Shown piece by piece: positions 18,910 through 28,129 of a stretch of 64,000 bases of DNA. The stretch covers positions 806,001 through 870,000 of the forward strand of contig CBDBMH010000002.1 of assembly GCA_965207275.1 (NCBI GenBank), in the 5' to 3' direction. Under the pieces are notes generated by a model. That model worked only from the letters and a program-made list of their open reading frames with translations, did not search any database and was not told the origin of the DNA. A program made the translations under genes and the position numbers. This stretch comes from Bin22 sp965207275. GTDB taxonomy: Bacteria; Chloroflexota; Dehalococcoidia; Lucifugimonadales; UBA3495. Each line of letters starts with the position of its first letter. The stretch's first letter is position 1.

Positions 18910-20016
18910 CTATTCCCCACAGCCGGGTGGGTAGCTCTTTTGGGAAACCAATCGCCCTGATGGATCAAAGAGCCCTGCCGTGTCTGAGTTCTCGTTGGAC
19001 CAGATAGCGCTGCCTCTTTTGAAGGAAAATCCACCCCACCTGTCATGAACCTGGTTGGTGTAGACTCGAATCCGTTCTCCTACACTGATGGAATATGGGA
19101 TCTCGAAGATAAACTCAGGCCCCCGACTTCCCAAGTCCTTCAACTTCCACCCTTTTAATCCCACGGGCGCAGGGCCTCTGTTCACTATTTGGACATACTC
19201 ATCAGCCTCGGATCTGGTTACGAGCCCATCATAAAAGATGCACTCAATCATCAACCCGGTGTTTGTCGGGTAAGGCGTCGGGGTAGGTGTGTCTGTGGGG
19301 CGTGGCGTTGCCGTCGGTTCGGGTGCTGGCGTAGGGAGGGGTGTGGCCGTGGGTTGGGGCGAGGGCGAGGGCGTCGGCGAGGGTGCAGGCGTCATCGGGG
19401 CAGCAGGTGAGGCTGTCGCCGTTGGAGCCATGGTGGGAGAAGAAGCCGGCGTGGTCGCAGGCGTGGAGGGCACAGTTGGCGCAAGAGAAGGCGCAGGTTC
19501 GGGGGGCAGCGCAACCGCTGTAGGTTCAACCACGATGGAAGGTAGGGGCGCTTGGGGCGGCACCGCGCCTGGCGTGGGCGCTAATGCCTCCCCAGTTCCC
19601 GGGCCGACGGGCCAGGGAGTTCCGGCCATCGGGGCAGTCCCGGATTCCGTGGCGTCAGTCCTGGCGGTCAGGCCTTGATCTCGTGCAGGTGTGGGAATCT
19701 CCTGAGCTTCTCCTGCCGGGGGATGGGCCGGAGTGGGCCTGACGACCAAGATCCATTCGCCCGTGGCCGAAGCGCCGGGCACCGGAAGCCGGATTGCCGT
19801 GGGGATGGGAGACGGGATCATGACCATCGGCCGGTCCGAAATTGGGCCGGTCTCGGAATCGGCGCTGCTGCCGTTGTTCCCAGTTCCCACCATAGTCACC
19901 GCGTCCAGTCCGTTCCGGCTGCCGTCCGTTTCCCTCAACACCAGGAATCCCAGCAGTATTTCCAGCAGGACCAGCAGGCAGAGTAACCCAATTGTCGTCC
20001 ATTGGCGCGCCGTCAT
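18910..20016 (-). CDS. Membrane-anchored lamin-tail-domain surface protein
   Basis: About 368 residues. An N-terminal transmembrane anchor (LLCLLVLLEILLGFLVL) is followed by roughly 200 residues very rich in Pro, Thr, Ala and Ser (typical extracellular stalk). A C-terminal domain of about 115 residues has the lamin-tail pattern: YVQIVNRG, LKGWKLKDLGS, and a final GLFDPSGRLVSQ. Such LTD proteins are secreted or surface-bound in bacteria; ligand unknown. The ATG at 20016 is preferred because it directly precedes the anchor; an ATG at 20052 would add 12 residues. It is convergent with the CoA-transferase genes. Confidence 0.8.
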   Translation of the reverse strand: MTARQWTTIGLLCLLVLLEILLGFLVLRETDGSRNGLDAVTMVGTGNNGSSADSETGPISDRPMVMIPSPIPTAIRLPVPGASATGEWILVVRPTPAHPPAGEAQEIPTPARDQGLTARTDATESGTAPMAGTPWPVGPGTGEALAPTPGAVPPQAPLPSIVVEPTAVALPPEPAPSLAPTVPSTPATTPASSPTMAPTATASPAAPMTPAPSPTPSPSPQPTATPLPTPAPEPTATPRPTDTPTPTPYPTNTGLMIECIFYDGLVTRSEADEYVQIVNRGPAPVGLKGWKLKDLGSRGPEFIFEIPYSISVGERIRVYTNQVHDRWGGFSFKRGSAIWSNENSDTAGLFDPSGRLVSQKSYPPGCGE

Positions 20017-20118
20017 GGGCGGGAATGTAATGTCGACGGTATCGCAACGCAATGCCTAGCTATCAGAGGCATACAGGTCAGCCAAATTGGGATTGCTCTC
20101 AAACTGGGCGTCGTTCAA

Positions 20119-20147
20119 TTTGCCAAAAGGCTTCCCCGTGCTATAAT
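20119..20147 (+). promoter_or_regulatory. Candidate sigma70 promoter with a 200-nt structured leader
   Basis: A perfect -10 TATAAT at 20142-20147 lies 16-17 bp after TTGCC(A) at 20119-20125. The transcription start near 20155 leaves about 200 nt before the GTG of the next gene. Within it, GGCGAT (20189-20194) pairs with ATCGCC (20220-20225), enclosing a GCCGG-TAT-CCGGC hairpin (20197-20209). No known riboswitch consensus was recognised. Confidence 0.55.
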
Positions 20148-20353
20148 CGGGGTTACCAATTGAGCGAGCCCAGGTGGTTGGCTATTGGGGCGATGGGCCG
20201 GTATCCGGCTTAAAGGAGAATCGCCGCAAAGCCGACAGCGGATGAAGTGAGGATGGTGTTTCGGCCCGCAAGGTTCGACCCAGGTGTTCGGGTCGCTGGA
20301 TATTCAGCGAACGCCAACATCAGGACACTTCAATATTTTTCAGGAGGAGTACC

Positions 20354-21232
20354 GTGGACAAAGGAAGTGAAATCTTCAACGCTGGCGCAGTGGACATTAC
20401 CCTGGAGTACCGTGAGCTCATGCCGGACCAGGGCCTGTGCGTACAGGTATTTGGCGAGGTTGAGGGCGAGGACGTGGAGATTCTGCGTTTTGACTGCTTC
20501 GACCAGATGCCCCATTACCACTATGGCCCGGCCAACAACAACATCCGGTTGAACATGGACAAGACCACCGTAGGCAATCCCTTCGGCTGGACCATGAGCC
20601 ACCTGCGCAGCAGGCTCCCCTCCATGATCCGTCGCTCCGGATACGACGCCTTGGCCGACGCCGTGGAAGCCAACCCGGTTTCCGCCGAGATCCTGGACAA
20701 CATCGAGGCCAAGGGGCGGGAGATGTCTGTAGCCAAGCGCCGCACCGTAACCCACATGTTCGAGCGGATGCTGGAGGGCGATGTCTTCACCGTCGGCAAC
20801 CTGCGCATCGGGCTGGAGTACCGGATTCTCCCCCAGGCCAATACCGAGGGTTTGGCCATTCACGTCCTGTCCGACGTGGCCGGTCAGAATGTAGAGCTGC
20901 TGGCGTTCGACTGCTTCTACAATGGCCCCCACTATCACTATGGCCCGCGCAACCAGGACATCCGGATTTACTGGGACACCACCACTTCCGGTGACACCCT
21001 GCGCTGGACCATCGACCAGTTCTACGCCGGCAACATGAAGAAGATGATCGACCGCGCCGGCTACCCCACCATCGCCAACGACGTGGACGAAGTGCTGCTG
21101 CAGGCCACCCTGCCGGCCATCGAGAAGCGGGCCTTTGAACTGGTGGAAGAGAACAAGAACCGGGACGACGACCCCAAGGCCGCCCTGCTGAAGGAGATCG
21201 AGACCCTCCGGGAGCGCGTGGCTGCCCTGTAG
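20354..21232 (+). CDS. Protein with an internally duplicated domain, function unknown
   Basis: 292 residues, GTG start behind AGGAGG. The sequence contains two copies of a roughly 95-residue module (about 10-104 and 149-246). Each has an LEYR strand, an FDCF motif (46-49 and 185-188), a PHYHYGP motif (53-59 and 192-198), an N-x-x-I-R strand, a W-T segment and a closing helix with an RxGY motif. The conserved His-Tyr-His cluster suggests metal or ligand binding. The C-terminal ~35 residues are a charged helix, probably a coiled coil. No family name recognised. It is a monocistronic unit with its own promoter and terminator. Confidence 0.85.
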   Translation: MDKGSEIFNAGAVDITLEYRELMPDQGLCVQVFGEVEGEDVEILRFDCFDQMPHYHYGPANNNIRLNMDKTTVGNPFGWTMSHLRSRLPSMIRRSGYDALADAVEANPVSAEILDNIEAKGREMSVAKRRTVTHMFERMLEGDVFTVGNLRIGLEYRILPQANTEGLAIHVLSDVAGQNVELLAFDCFYNGPHYHYGPRNQDIRIYWDTTTSGDTLRWTIDQFYAGNMKKMIDRAGYPTIANDVDEVLLQATLPAIEKRAFELVEENKNRDDDPKAALLKEIETLRERVAAL

Positions 21233-21261
21233 GTCTATTGCTCCGAAACTCTGGCGAATGG

Positions 21262-21291
21262 AAACGGCCCGGCTACGTAGCCGGGCCGTTT
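21262..21291. terminator. Bidirectional terminator
   Basis: A perfect 30-base palindrome: each 15-base arm (AAACGGCCCGGCTAC and its complement) carries A's at its 5' end and T's at its 3' end. It terminates the duplicated-domain gene on the plus strand and the SDR gene on the minus strand. Confidence 0.88.
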
Positions 21292-21317
21292 CATTTGGCC
21301 GTCATTCCGAAATACAC

Positions 21318-22112
21318 TTACATCATCGTGTAGCCGCCGCTTACGCTTAACGTCTGCCCGGTAATAAAGCTGGCGGCGTCCGATGCCAGGAACACCACCG
21401 CGTTGGCGATTTCGCTGCCCTTGCCCATGCGTCTCAGGATGTAGGCCCTCTCCACTCTTTCCAGCACTTCATCGGTAAAGATGTCACGCATCTGGTTCCA
21501 CATGCTTTCCGGGCTGATTTCCTCCTCGTCCGGCGGTACTATCAGTCCCGGGCACACCACGTTAAGCCTCAGCCCGTACCGCCCCGTTTCGCGGGCAATG
21601 GCCTTGCTCAGGGCAATTACCCCTCCTTTGCAGGCCGAATAGACCGCCTCCCGGTATTCTCCCATTCGCCCGGCGTCTGAACTGATGCTTACTATAGAAC
21701 CCGACTGCCGTTCTACCATGTGCGGCAGCACCGCGTGGATGCAGTTGATGGGGCTCCACAGATTGACGGCCACCTCTTTCTCGTGTTCCTCACGGGGCTT
21801 GTCCAGGAAGAGGCGGTCGATGGTCCAGCCCACGTTGTTGACCAGCACGTCCACGCCGCCGAACTCGGCGATAGACTGTTCTACCATAGACTCAACCTGG
21901 CCCCGGTCGGTTACGTCGGTCTGGATCACCTTCACGCGGCTGCCCGTGCCCATTTTGCCCACCTCGGCGGCAACCAGCTCGCCCTGGGCCGGCGCAAGTT
22001 CGGCGATGGTGATATTGGACCCCTCCGCGGCGAAGGCGTGCACTATGGCCCTTCCTATGTTGGACCCGCCGCCGGTGACTATGACGTTCTTTCCCTTCAG
22101 ACCCAGCTCCAT
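21318..22112 (-). CDS. Short-chain dehydrogenase/reductase (SDR)
   Basis: A 264-residue classical SDR. The cofactor motif reads TGGGSNIGRAI near residues 14-24 and NNVGW near 90. The active site is Ser in VSISSDAGR with YSACKGG (YxxxK near 158). The C-terminal AVVFLASDAASFITGQTLSVSGGY is the usual closing block. An Asp in the NVTD-like position suggests NAD preference but is not decisive. GGGAGA precedes the ATG. Substrate unknown. Confidence 0.92.
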   Translation of the reverse strand: MELGLKGKNVIVTGGGSNIGRAIVHAFAAEGSNITIAELAPAQGELVAAEVGKMGTGSRVKVIQTDVTDRGQVESMVEQSIAEFGGVDVLVNNVGWTIDRLFLDKPREEHEKEVAVNLWSPINCIHAVLPHMVERQSGSIVSISSDAGRMGEYREAVYSACKGGVIALSKAIARETGRYGLRLNVVCPGLIVPPDEEEISPESMWNQMRDIFTDEVLERVERAYILRRMGKGSEIANAVVFLASDAASFITGQTLSVSGGYTMM

Positions 22113-22206
22113 GATTTCTCTCCCTTGATGATGCGGGCGGACCCGGTTTTCGGTTCGCCTACGGGTTAGTTACTCTTGGCGCCAAGAACTGGGCAACCGG
22201 AACGGG

Positions 22207-22941
22207 CTACGGACCCGGCACCCGGGGTATGCCCCCCAGCCGCAGTCGCAACAGACCACGTATGTCTTCCATGGCCGTCGACGTAATGTTCACCGTGCTG
22301 GTGGGGTCGTCGTCCCACTTTACCGGAACAGACTTGATCCGGTAGCCGCGCTTGGAGGCGATGATCAGCAACTCGGTGTCGAAAAACCAGTTATTGTTTT
22401 CGATGCTGGGGATTATGGCCTGGGCCGCCCGGCGGGTCAGCGCCTTGAACCCGCACTGCGCATCGGGGAAAGGGGTGAAGAACATCGACCTGATCAGCAG
22501 GTTGTAACTGCGGGAAATGAACTCCCGCTTGAAGGCCCTCGTAACCTGGGAGTCACGGCTCAGTCGGCTTCCCACGGCCACCTGGTAGCCCGACTCCAGG
22601 GCTTCCACAAGTTGGGGAAAGTGGTTCAGGTCGGTGGAAAGGTCTACATCCATGTAGCTGACAATGTCTGCCTGGCTCTCCAGCCAGACAGCCCGCAACG
22701 CCCGGCCCCTGCCCTTTTGCGGCAGGTGATAGTAGTGGACGTTGGGATGCTCGGCGGAAAGCTCCTGGGAAACGGCCTTGGTGCCGTCGGTGGAGGCATT
22801 GTCGGCGATGGTCACCTGCCAGGGGTTGGACAGGTGGCTGGCTAGAAAGTCAGTAAGCCGGTCAATGCTGCGCGGCAGGGTCGCTTCCTCGTTGTAGACC
22901 GGTATCACCAAGTCGACGGAGGCGGGCATCAGGGGCGCCAT
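22207..22941 (-). CDS. Family 2 glycosyltransferase (polyprenyl-phosphate sugar synthase type)
   Basis: About 244 residues. The GT-A fold begins DLVIPVYNEEATLPRSI. The metal/nucleotide-sugar DxD is YMDVDLSTD (Asp98/Asp100). An FPDAQCGFKALTR acceptor loop follows, then WFFDTELLIIA, the pattern of dolichyl/undecaprenyl-phosphate glucosyl- or mannosyltransferases. No C-terminal membrane helices are present. The open frame extends upstream into purH, but similarity begins here; an ATG at 22929 is also possible. It lies 121 bp downstream of purH on the same strand. Confidence 0.87.
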   Translation of the reverse strand: MAPLMPASVDLVIPVYNEEATLPRSIDRLTDFLASHLSNPWQVTIADNASTDGTKAVSQELSAEHPNVHYYHLPQKGRGRALRAVWLESQADIVSYMDVDLSTDLNHFPQLVEALESGYQVAVGSRLSRDSQVTRAFKREFISRSYNLLIRSMFFTPFPDAQCGFKALTRRAAQAIIPSIENNNWFFDTELLIIASKRGYRIKSVPVKWDDDPTSTVNITSTAMEDIRGLLRLRLGGIPRVPGP

Positions 22942-23062
22942 CCAATTCCAGGGAACTGCACCGCCGGGCAACGAAGCGCGACCGACACCTTGCCCTGGCA
23001 ACACTCGAGTGGCCAGGGCAGTTTCTGATCGCCAAAACCGGTCAGGGAAGCGACAGCGTCCA

Positions 23063-24601
23063 TCAGTGGCGGAAATGACGGACGCCGGTGAATACCATGG
23101 CAATGCCGTGCTTGTTGGCTGCCTCAATCACCTCGTCGTCCCGAATGGAGCCGCCCGGCTGAATGATAGCAGTAACGCCGGCCTCAGCGGCCAGTTCGAT
23201 GTTGTCGGGGAAGGGAAAAAAAGCGTCTGATGCCAGCACGCATCCCCGGGCCTTGTCGCCGGCAATGCGCTGGGACAGGTGAACGCTGACCACCCGGTTG
23301 GGTTGGCCCGCCCCCATGCCCACCAGCGTCCGGTTCCTGGCAAAAACGATGGCGTTGGACTTGATGTGCTTGCAGGCTACCCAGGCAAAGGCCAGGTCAT
23401 CCATTTCCGCGGCGGTGGGTACGCGCTCGGTAGCGGTCTTCCAGTCGCCAGGGCTTTCCGCAATAGCGTCCGGTGTCTGAATCAGCACACCGCCGGTTAT
23501 GGGGCGAATATCCAGGCCAATGCCGCCCAGCTCCGAGCCGCCCGAATGCGTTTCAAGGACCCGGAGGTTGCGCTTCCGTTGTAGTATCTCCAGGGCTTCC
23601 GGCTGGTAACCGGGGGCCACAACCACTTCGTAGAAGACGGGATTCATGGCCTCGGCCGCCGCGGCAGTGACGACGCTGTTGAAGCCGACGATGCCTCCAA
23701 AGGCGGAGACCGTGTCGCCCTCGTAGGCCTGGAGGTACGCCTGGGCCTGGACCGAGTGGCTGGACAGCCCGCACGGATTGGCGTGCTTGATTACGGCGAC
23801 GGTGGGTTCGGTGAAATCACTTACCGTGCGCCAGGCCGCGTCGGCGTCCATCAGGTTGTTGTAGGAGAGTTCCCGACCGTGAAGCTGGCGCGCGCTGGCA
23901 ATCCCGCCGGCAGCGGCGTTGGCTGAAACATACAGCGCTCCCTGCTGGTGGGGGTTCTCCCCGTACCGGAGAGTGGCGACGTGATCGAAGGCCAGATTCA
24001 GTTTTTCAGGCAGAGGCTGCGCGCCTTCCGGCTGGGCCAGGTAGCCTGCCACCGTGGCGTCATACTCGGCGACGTGCTGGAATGCCTTGGCCGCCAGGCC
24101 GCGCCGTTCAACTTCGGATAGACCTTCGCCCGACAACTTCTCCGCCACCCAATCGTAGTCGGTCGGATCCACCACTACGGCAACCGAGCCAAAGTTCTTG
24201 GCCGCGGCGCGGAGCATGGTCGGACCGCCGATATCGATGTTCTCCAGGGCATCTTCCAGGGTGACGCCGGCCTTGCTGATGGTCTCCACAAAGGGGTAGA
24301 GGTTGCCCACCACCAGGTCTATGGTGACGATTCCGTGGTCGTCCAGTTCTTCCAGGTGCGCCGGAAGGTCCCGCCGCGCCAGGATGCCCCCGTGAATTAC
24401 CGGGTGCAACGTCTTGACCCTGCCGTCCAGGATTTCTGGGGAGCCGGTAACGTCGGAAACCTGTTTGACGGGGAGGCCACCCTCTTCCTCCAGTGTGCGG
24501 TGGGTCCCGCCGGTACTGACCAGTTCAAACCCGGCGCTGGCCAGCTTCCGTCCGAATTCCACAACCCCGGTCTTGTCGAAAACGCTGATTAATGCTCTCA
24601 A
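23063..24601 (-). CDS. purH: Bifunctional AICAR transformylase / IMP cyclohydrolase
   Basis: Catalyses the last two steps of IMP synthesis. 512 residues, the usual PurH length. The N-terminal IMP cyclohydrolase (MGS-like) domain opens RALISVFDKTGVVEF. The larger transformylase domain contains KHANPCG near residue 240 and GAGQPNRVVSVHLS near 430. A TTG start is chosen because AGGAAGGA is ideally spaced; a GTG nine codons upstream is less likely. It forms a purF-purM-purH run on the minus strand. Confidence 0.95.
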   Translation of the reverse strand: MRALISVFDKTGVVEFGRKLASAGFELVSTGGTHRTLEEEGGLPVKQVSDVTGSPEILDGRVKTLHPVIHGGILARRDLPAHLEELDDHGIVTIDLVVGNLYPFVETISKAGVTLEDALENIDIGGPTMLRAAAKNFGSVAVVVDPTDYDWVAEKLSGEGLSEVERRGLAAKAFQHVAEYDATVAGYLAQPEGAQPLPEKLNLAFDHVATLRYGENPHQQGALYVSANAAAGGIASARQLHGRELSYNNLMDADAAWRTVSDFTEPTVAVIKHANPCGLSSHSVQAQAYLQAYEGDTVSAFGGIVGFNSVVTAAAAEAMNPVFYEVVVAPGYQPEALEILQRKRNLRVLETHSGGSELGGIGLDIRPITGGVLIQTPDAIAESPGDWKTATERVPTAAEMDDLAFAWVACKHIKSNAIVFARNRTLVGMGAGQPNRVVSVHLSQRIAGDKARGCVLASDAFFPFPDNIELAAEAGVTAIIQPGGSIRDDEVIEAANKHGIAMVFTGVRHFRH

Positions 24602-24688
24602 TTGAAAAGTCCTTCCTGTCGCCCCCACAGGTGGGCAGACCTCATATTAAACCCTTATAGCGCTGTCCTGGAGATAGCCTGGCGCCGG

Positions 24689-25708
24689 TCAATTGGTGAA
24701 AACCACCTGGTCATTGCCGGTACGCTCCACCACGTTGCCGACAACCGCCGCGTCCGGCGTAGTCGCCAGAATTGTGTCCGCCTGGTCTTCACGGCAGACT
24801 GCAACCATGCCCAGGCCCATATTGAACACCCGAAACATCTCGTCATCCGAAATGTTGCCTTCCCGCTGGATCAGGGAAAAGATGGCCGGAATTTGCCACG
24901 ATCCTCTCCTGAAGCTGGCGGCAACGTTGGCCGGCAGGATTCCCGGCACTTTGCCCGGCAATCCCCCGCCGGTGACATGAGCAAGACCCTTCATTGCGGT
25001 CAGGGTGGGACCCAGCGCGGGAAAATAACAGCGGTGCCGGGTGAGCAGTTCCTCGCCCAGGCGGTGATTCAGGTCGCCGAACTGCCGGAAAAGCACTGAG
25101 GGGTCATCGTCGGAGTTGAAGACCCGGCGCACCAGGGAGAAGCCATTGGTATGGAGGCCGCTGGAAGGAATTCCCACCAGGAGGTCTCCCGGGACTATGG
25201 CGTCGTTCTGAAGCAGGCCGTCCTTCTCGGCCACGCCCACCAGGAAGCCGGCCAGATCGAAGTCATCGTCGGCGTACAGACCCGGCATCTGGGCTGTTTC
25301 GCCGCCTATCAGCGCGCAGCCAACCTCGCGGCAGCCCCAGGTTATGCCCCGGAGCAGGGTCTCCATGCGCTGCTGGTCCAGGTGACTGAAGGAGACGTAA
25401 TCCAGGAAGAACAGGGGTTTGGCGCCCTTGGTAAGAATGTCGTTGACATTCAGTGTCACCAGGTCCTGGCCGATGGACTCGAAATGCCCCAACTGGGCGG
25501 CAATCTTGAGCTTGGTACCGACCCCGTCGGCGCTGGCCACCAGCACCGGTTCCCGGTAGCCGTCCAACTGGAAGAGTCCGGCGAAACCACCTCCGGAAGA
25601 CAGCACTTCCGGTCCGTGAGTCATCGACGCGAAGGCCTTGATTCGGTCTTTCAGGTCTTCCATGGCGTCAAGCTGAACGCCGGATGCCTGGTAGGTCTCA
25701 CCGGTCAA
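24689..25708 (-). CDS. purM: Phosphoribosylformylglycinamidine cyclo-ligase (AIR synthetase)
   Basis: Makes AIR in the fifth step of purine synthesis. 339 residues, full length. It shows the PurM-fold SADGVGTKLKIA block near residue 60, the NVNDILTKGAKPLFFLDY block and GGETAQMPG. A TTG start is preceded by GGAGA. It lies between purF and purH, with 87-94 bp gaps. Confidence 0.95.
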   Translation of the reverse strand: MTGETYQASGVQLDAMEDLKDRIKAFASMTHGPEVLSSGGGFAGLFQLDGYREPVLVASADGVGTKLKIAAQLGHFESIGQDLVTLNVNDILTKGAKPLFFLDYVSFSHLDQQRMETLLRGITWGCREVGCALIGGETAQMPGLYADDDFDLAGFLVGVAEKDGLLQNDAIVPGDLLVGIPSSGLHTNGFSLVRRVFNSDDDPSVLFRQFGDLNHRLGEELLTRHRCYFPALGPTLTAMKGLAHVTGGGLPGKVPGILPANVAASFRRGSWQIPAIFSLIQREGNISDDEMFRVFNMGLGMVAVCREDQADTILATTPDAAVVGNVVERTGNDQVVFTN

Positions 25709-25802
25709 TTAGCTGATTCTCCAAGGTTCCATAGTACGGGCCAGAAAAGGGGCTGTCAGCCCGGATATCGCACGGGGGATCCGCTTCAGCCGGGTACCTG
25801 AA

Positions 25803-27245
25803 TCAACATTCAGATTCCAGAATCAGCTTACCCAGTTGCAGCTGGACGGGTACCGGATAGTTGCCGGTAAAGCAAGCGTCGCAAAAGCCGCCCTGGTCAC
25901 CCCTTGATACCTGCAACAGTCCCTCAATGCTGAGGTATCCCAGAGAGTCCGCATTAGCCAGTTCGCGAATCTCCTCCACCGTCTTGTTGGCGGCGATGAG
26001 TTCATCCTGGTTCGCCATATCCACGCCCATGTAGCAGGGGAATTTGATGGGTGGCGCGCACACTCGGATGTGGATTTCCTTGGCGCCGGCCCGGCGCAGA
26101 ACACGGATAACGTGGGGCGTGGTGGTACCGCGCACAATACTGTCGTCTACGACCACCAAGCGCTGACCCCGTATCACCTCGGTCAGTGGGTTGAACTTCT
26201 GCCTTACCCCCAGGTCCCGGAGCCTTTGTTCCGGCTCGATGAAGGTGCGGCCGACGTAGCGATTCTTTATCAGCCCATCGCTATAGGGAATTCCCGATTC
26301 CCTGGCGTAACCCACGGCCGCGGCCGTTGACGAGTCCGGGATGCCGATGACCAGGTCCGCATCAACGGGATGTTCCCTGGCCAATTGGGCGCCCATTTCC
26401 TGCCTGGCCGAATAAACCAGTGTGCCGTCCAGCACACTGTCGGGCCGCGCAAAGTAGATGTGCTCAAAGATGCACATGGCTCGAGGCCGCTGGGCCTCTT
26501 CCCGCAGGGCGGAACGCATACCGTTGCGGTCCAGGATTATCACCTCGCCGGGAAGCACTTCCCGCAGGTACTCCGCGCCCAGGTGGTCCAGGGCGCAGGT
26601 CTCGGAGGCAACGATCCACCCCTCCTCCAGCCTTCCCAAGCAAAGGGGACGTATGCCCAGAGGGTCCCGGGCCGCCATAACCGTATCCTCGGTCATTGCC
26701 ACCAAGGAGAACGCGCCATCGAGGGTCCTCATGCAGTGGAACAGCCTTTCCTCCCAGCAGCCGCCCGGGGCGTTGGCCAGCAGATAGGCAATGACTTCCG
26801 AATCAGTTGTCGTGCTGAAGGGGCAGCCCCACTGCTCCTGGAGCTGTTTCTTGAGGTGAGAGGCGTTGATGATGTTGCCATTGTGGGCCAGGGCCAGCTT
26901 TCCCGCCATGCCCTCAACCATCAGGGGCTGGGCATTACAGATCTGGCTGGTGCCGGTGGTCGAGTACCGGGTATGGCCGATGGCGAACTCGCCGGAGAGA
27001 GGAAGAAAGTCTCGTTCCCGAAAAATCTGGGTTACGAGGCCCATGTCGGTGTGCACGTTGATGTTTTGACCGTCTGCGGCGGCGATCCCCGCGCTTTCCT
27101 GCCCCCGGTGCTGGAGGGCGAAGAGGCCGAAGAAGGCCACACGGCTGGCCTCGGCGCCAGGGACATATGCGCCCACAACCCCGCACTCTTCACGAGGGTG
27201 GTCCAGGGGGAACCGAGGCCTGTAATGTACTTCCTCAATATCCAC
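25803..27245 (-). CDS. purF: Amidophosphoribosyltransferase
   Basis: First committed enzyme of purine synthesis. 480 residues with a short N-terminal propeptide: the catalytic nucleophile is Cys21 in REECGVVGAY, which requires cleavage to be exposed. The PRPP-binding loop is VVVDDSIVRGTTT near residue 355. Cysteines in RVCAPPIKFPCY and CDACF match the 4Fe-4S type of PurF (as in Bacillus) that degrades on oxygen exposure. GTG start; no strong ribosome-binding site seen. First of the purF-purM-purH group. Confidence 0.95.
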   Translation of the reverse strand: MDIEEVHYRPRFPLDHPREECGVVGAYVPGAEASRVAFFGLFALQHRGQESAGIAAADGQNINVHTDMGLVTQIFRERDFLPLSGEFAIGHTRYSTTGTSQICNAQPLMVEGMAGKLALAHNGNIINASHLKKQLQEQWGCPFSTTTDSEVIAYLLANAPGGCWEERLFHCMRTLDGAFSLVAMTEDTVMAARDPLGIRPLCLGRLEEGWIVASETCALDHLGAEYLREVLPGEVIILDRNGMRSALREEAQRPRAMCIFEHIYFARPDSVLDGTLVYSARQEMGAQLAREHPVDADLVIGIPDSSTAAAVGYARESGIPYSDGLIKNRYVGRTFIEPEQRLRDLGVRQKFNPLTEVIRGQRLVVVDDSIVRGTTTPHVIRVLRRAGAKEIHIRVCAPPIKFPCYMGVDMANQDELIAANKTVEEIRELANADSLGYLSIEGLLQVSRGDQGGFCDACFTGNYPVPVQLQLGKLILESEC

Positions 27246-27388
27246 GGGCCTATTTTACGTTCCCTTAACGAGGCGGTCAACGTAACGGATCGATTGCCGC
27301 AGAATCGGATTCGGGTCGCCGGCATTTTGCCGTGGAGGCCGGTTTGTGAGCGCCAAGGTTTTCGATGGCAGGACCGGCCCCACGTCAG

Positions 27389-28129
27389 CTAACGCTTCGG
27401 AAAGATTGACACCTTGCGGTCTTCGCCGAAGCCCACACTCTCGGTGCTGACGTCTTCCCGGTCTGCCAGTGACAGGTGAATAATCCGGCGGTCGGCTGCG
27501 GACATGGGTTCGAGGGTAATTCCCCTTCCCGTCTGGGAGACCCTTTCCGCCACCTTGTTGGCCATGTCACGGAGGGATACCTCCCGGCGCTGGCGATACC
27601 GTTCCACGTCCAGCACCACTCGTACACTTTCGCCAAATTCTTTCCGGACAATCAGGTTCACGATGAACTGGAGTGACTGGAGCGACTGCCCCCTTCGCCC
27701 GATCAGCAGTCCCGAATCGTCACCGGAGATATCAATGATCGGGCCACCCACTTCGGGGTCATCGGCGGTTCGCACCGTGCAGGTGACGTTGACGCCGGAG
27801 GTGGAAAGGATGTTGTTCAGGGCTACCAGCGCCAGGCCGGCAACGGTACCCTCGCCCGTACCGGCAATCGGCTGGCGGGACGGCGCGGTTGAATCGCCCG
27901 GCTGGGTGTCTTCCGTTTCCGATTCATCGGGGATTATTGTACGAGCGACACCCCCTGGCCCCAGGCGGGTTACCCGAACCCGGGCAACTTCGGCGCCGAT
28001 GCCCAGGAACCCGGCCTTTCCCCTACTTAGTACTTCTACCTCTACCTCGCTGCGGTCGGCGCCTAGCTCCTTCAGCGCCAGTTCTTCGGCCTCTTCTACG
28101 GTTCTGGCGGTTCGTTCGACGGATTCCAT
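27389..28129 (-). CDS. jag: KhpB/Jag-type RNA-binding protein (Jag_N-KH-R3H)
   Basis: 246 residues. The N-terminal Jag_N domain (TVEEAEELALKELG, then VLSRGKAGFLGIG) is followed by an ~45-residue linker. A KH domain carries GLLIGRRGQSLQSLQF. A C-terminal R3H domain contains PMSAADRRIIHL. KhpB with KhpA binds many RNAs and influences cell elongation and division. Its start lies about 107 bp inside the 3' end of yidC, and conservation of the Jag_N block from the first residues shows the overlap is real. Confidence 0.93.
   Translation of the reverse strand: MESVERTARTVEEAEELALKELGADRSEVEVEVLSRGKAGFLGIGAEVARVRVTRLGPGGVARTIIPDESETEDTQPGDSTAPSRQPIAGTGEGTVAGLALVALNNILSTSGVNVTCTVRTADDPEVGGPIIDISGDDSGLLIGRRGQSLQSLQFIVNLIVRKEFGESVRVVLDVERYRQRREVSLRDMANKVAERVSQTGRGITLEPMSAADRRIIHLSLADREDVSTESVGFGEDRKVSIFPKR

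Noticed and set aside
20150..20353. c-di-GMP-I (GEMM) riboswitch
   Set aside because: Only the GCAAAGCC-like string matches; the paired tetraloop/receptor and GGGCAAACC parts are absent.
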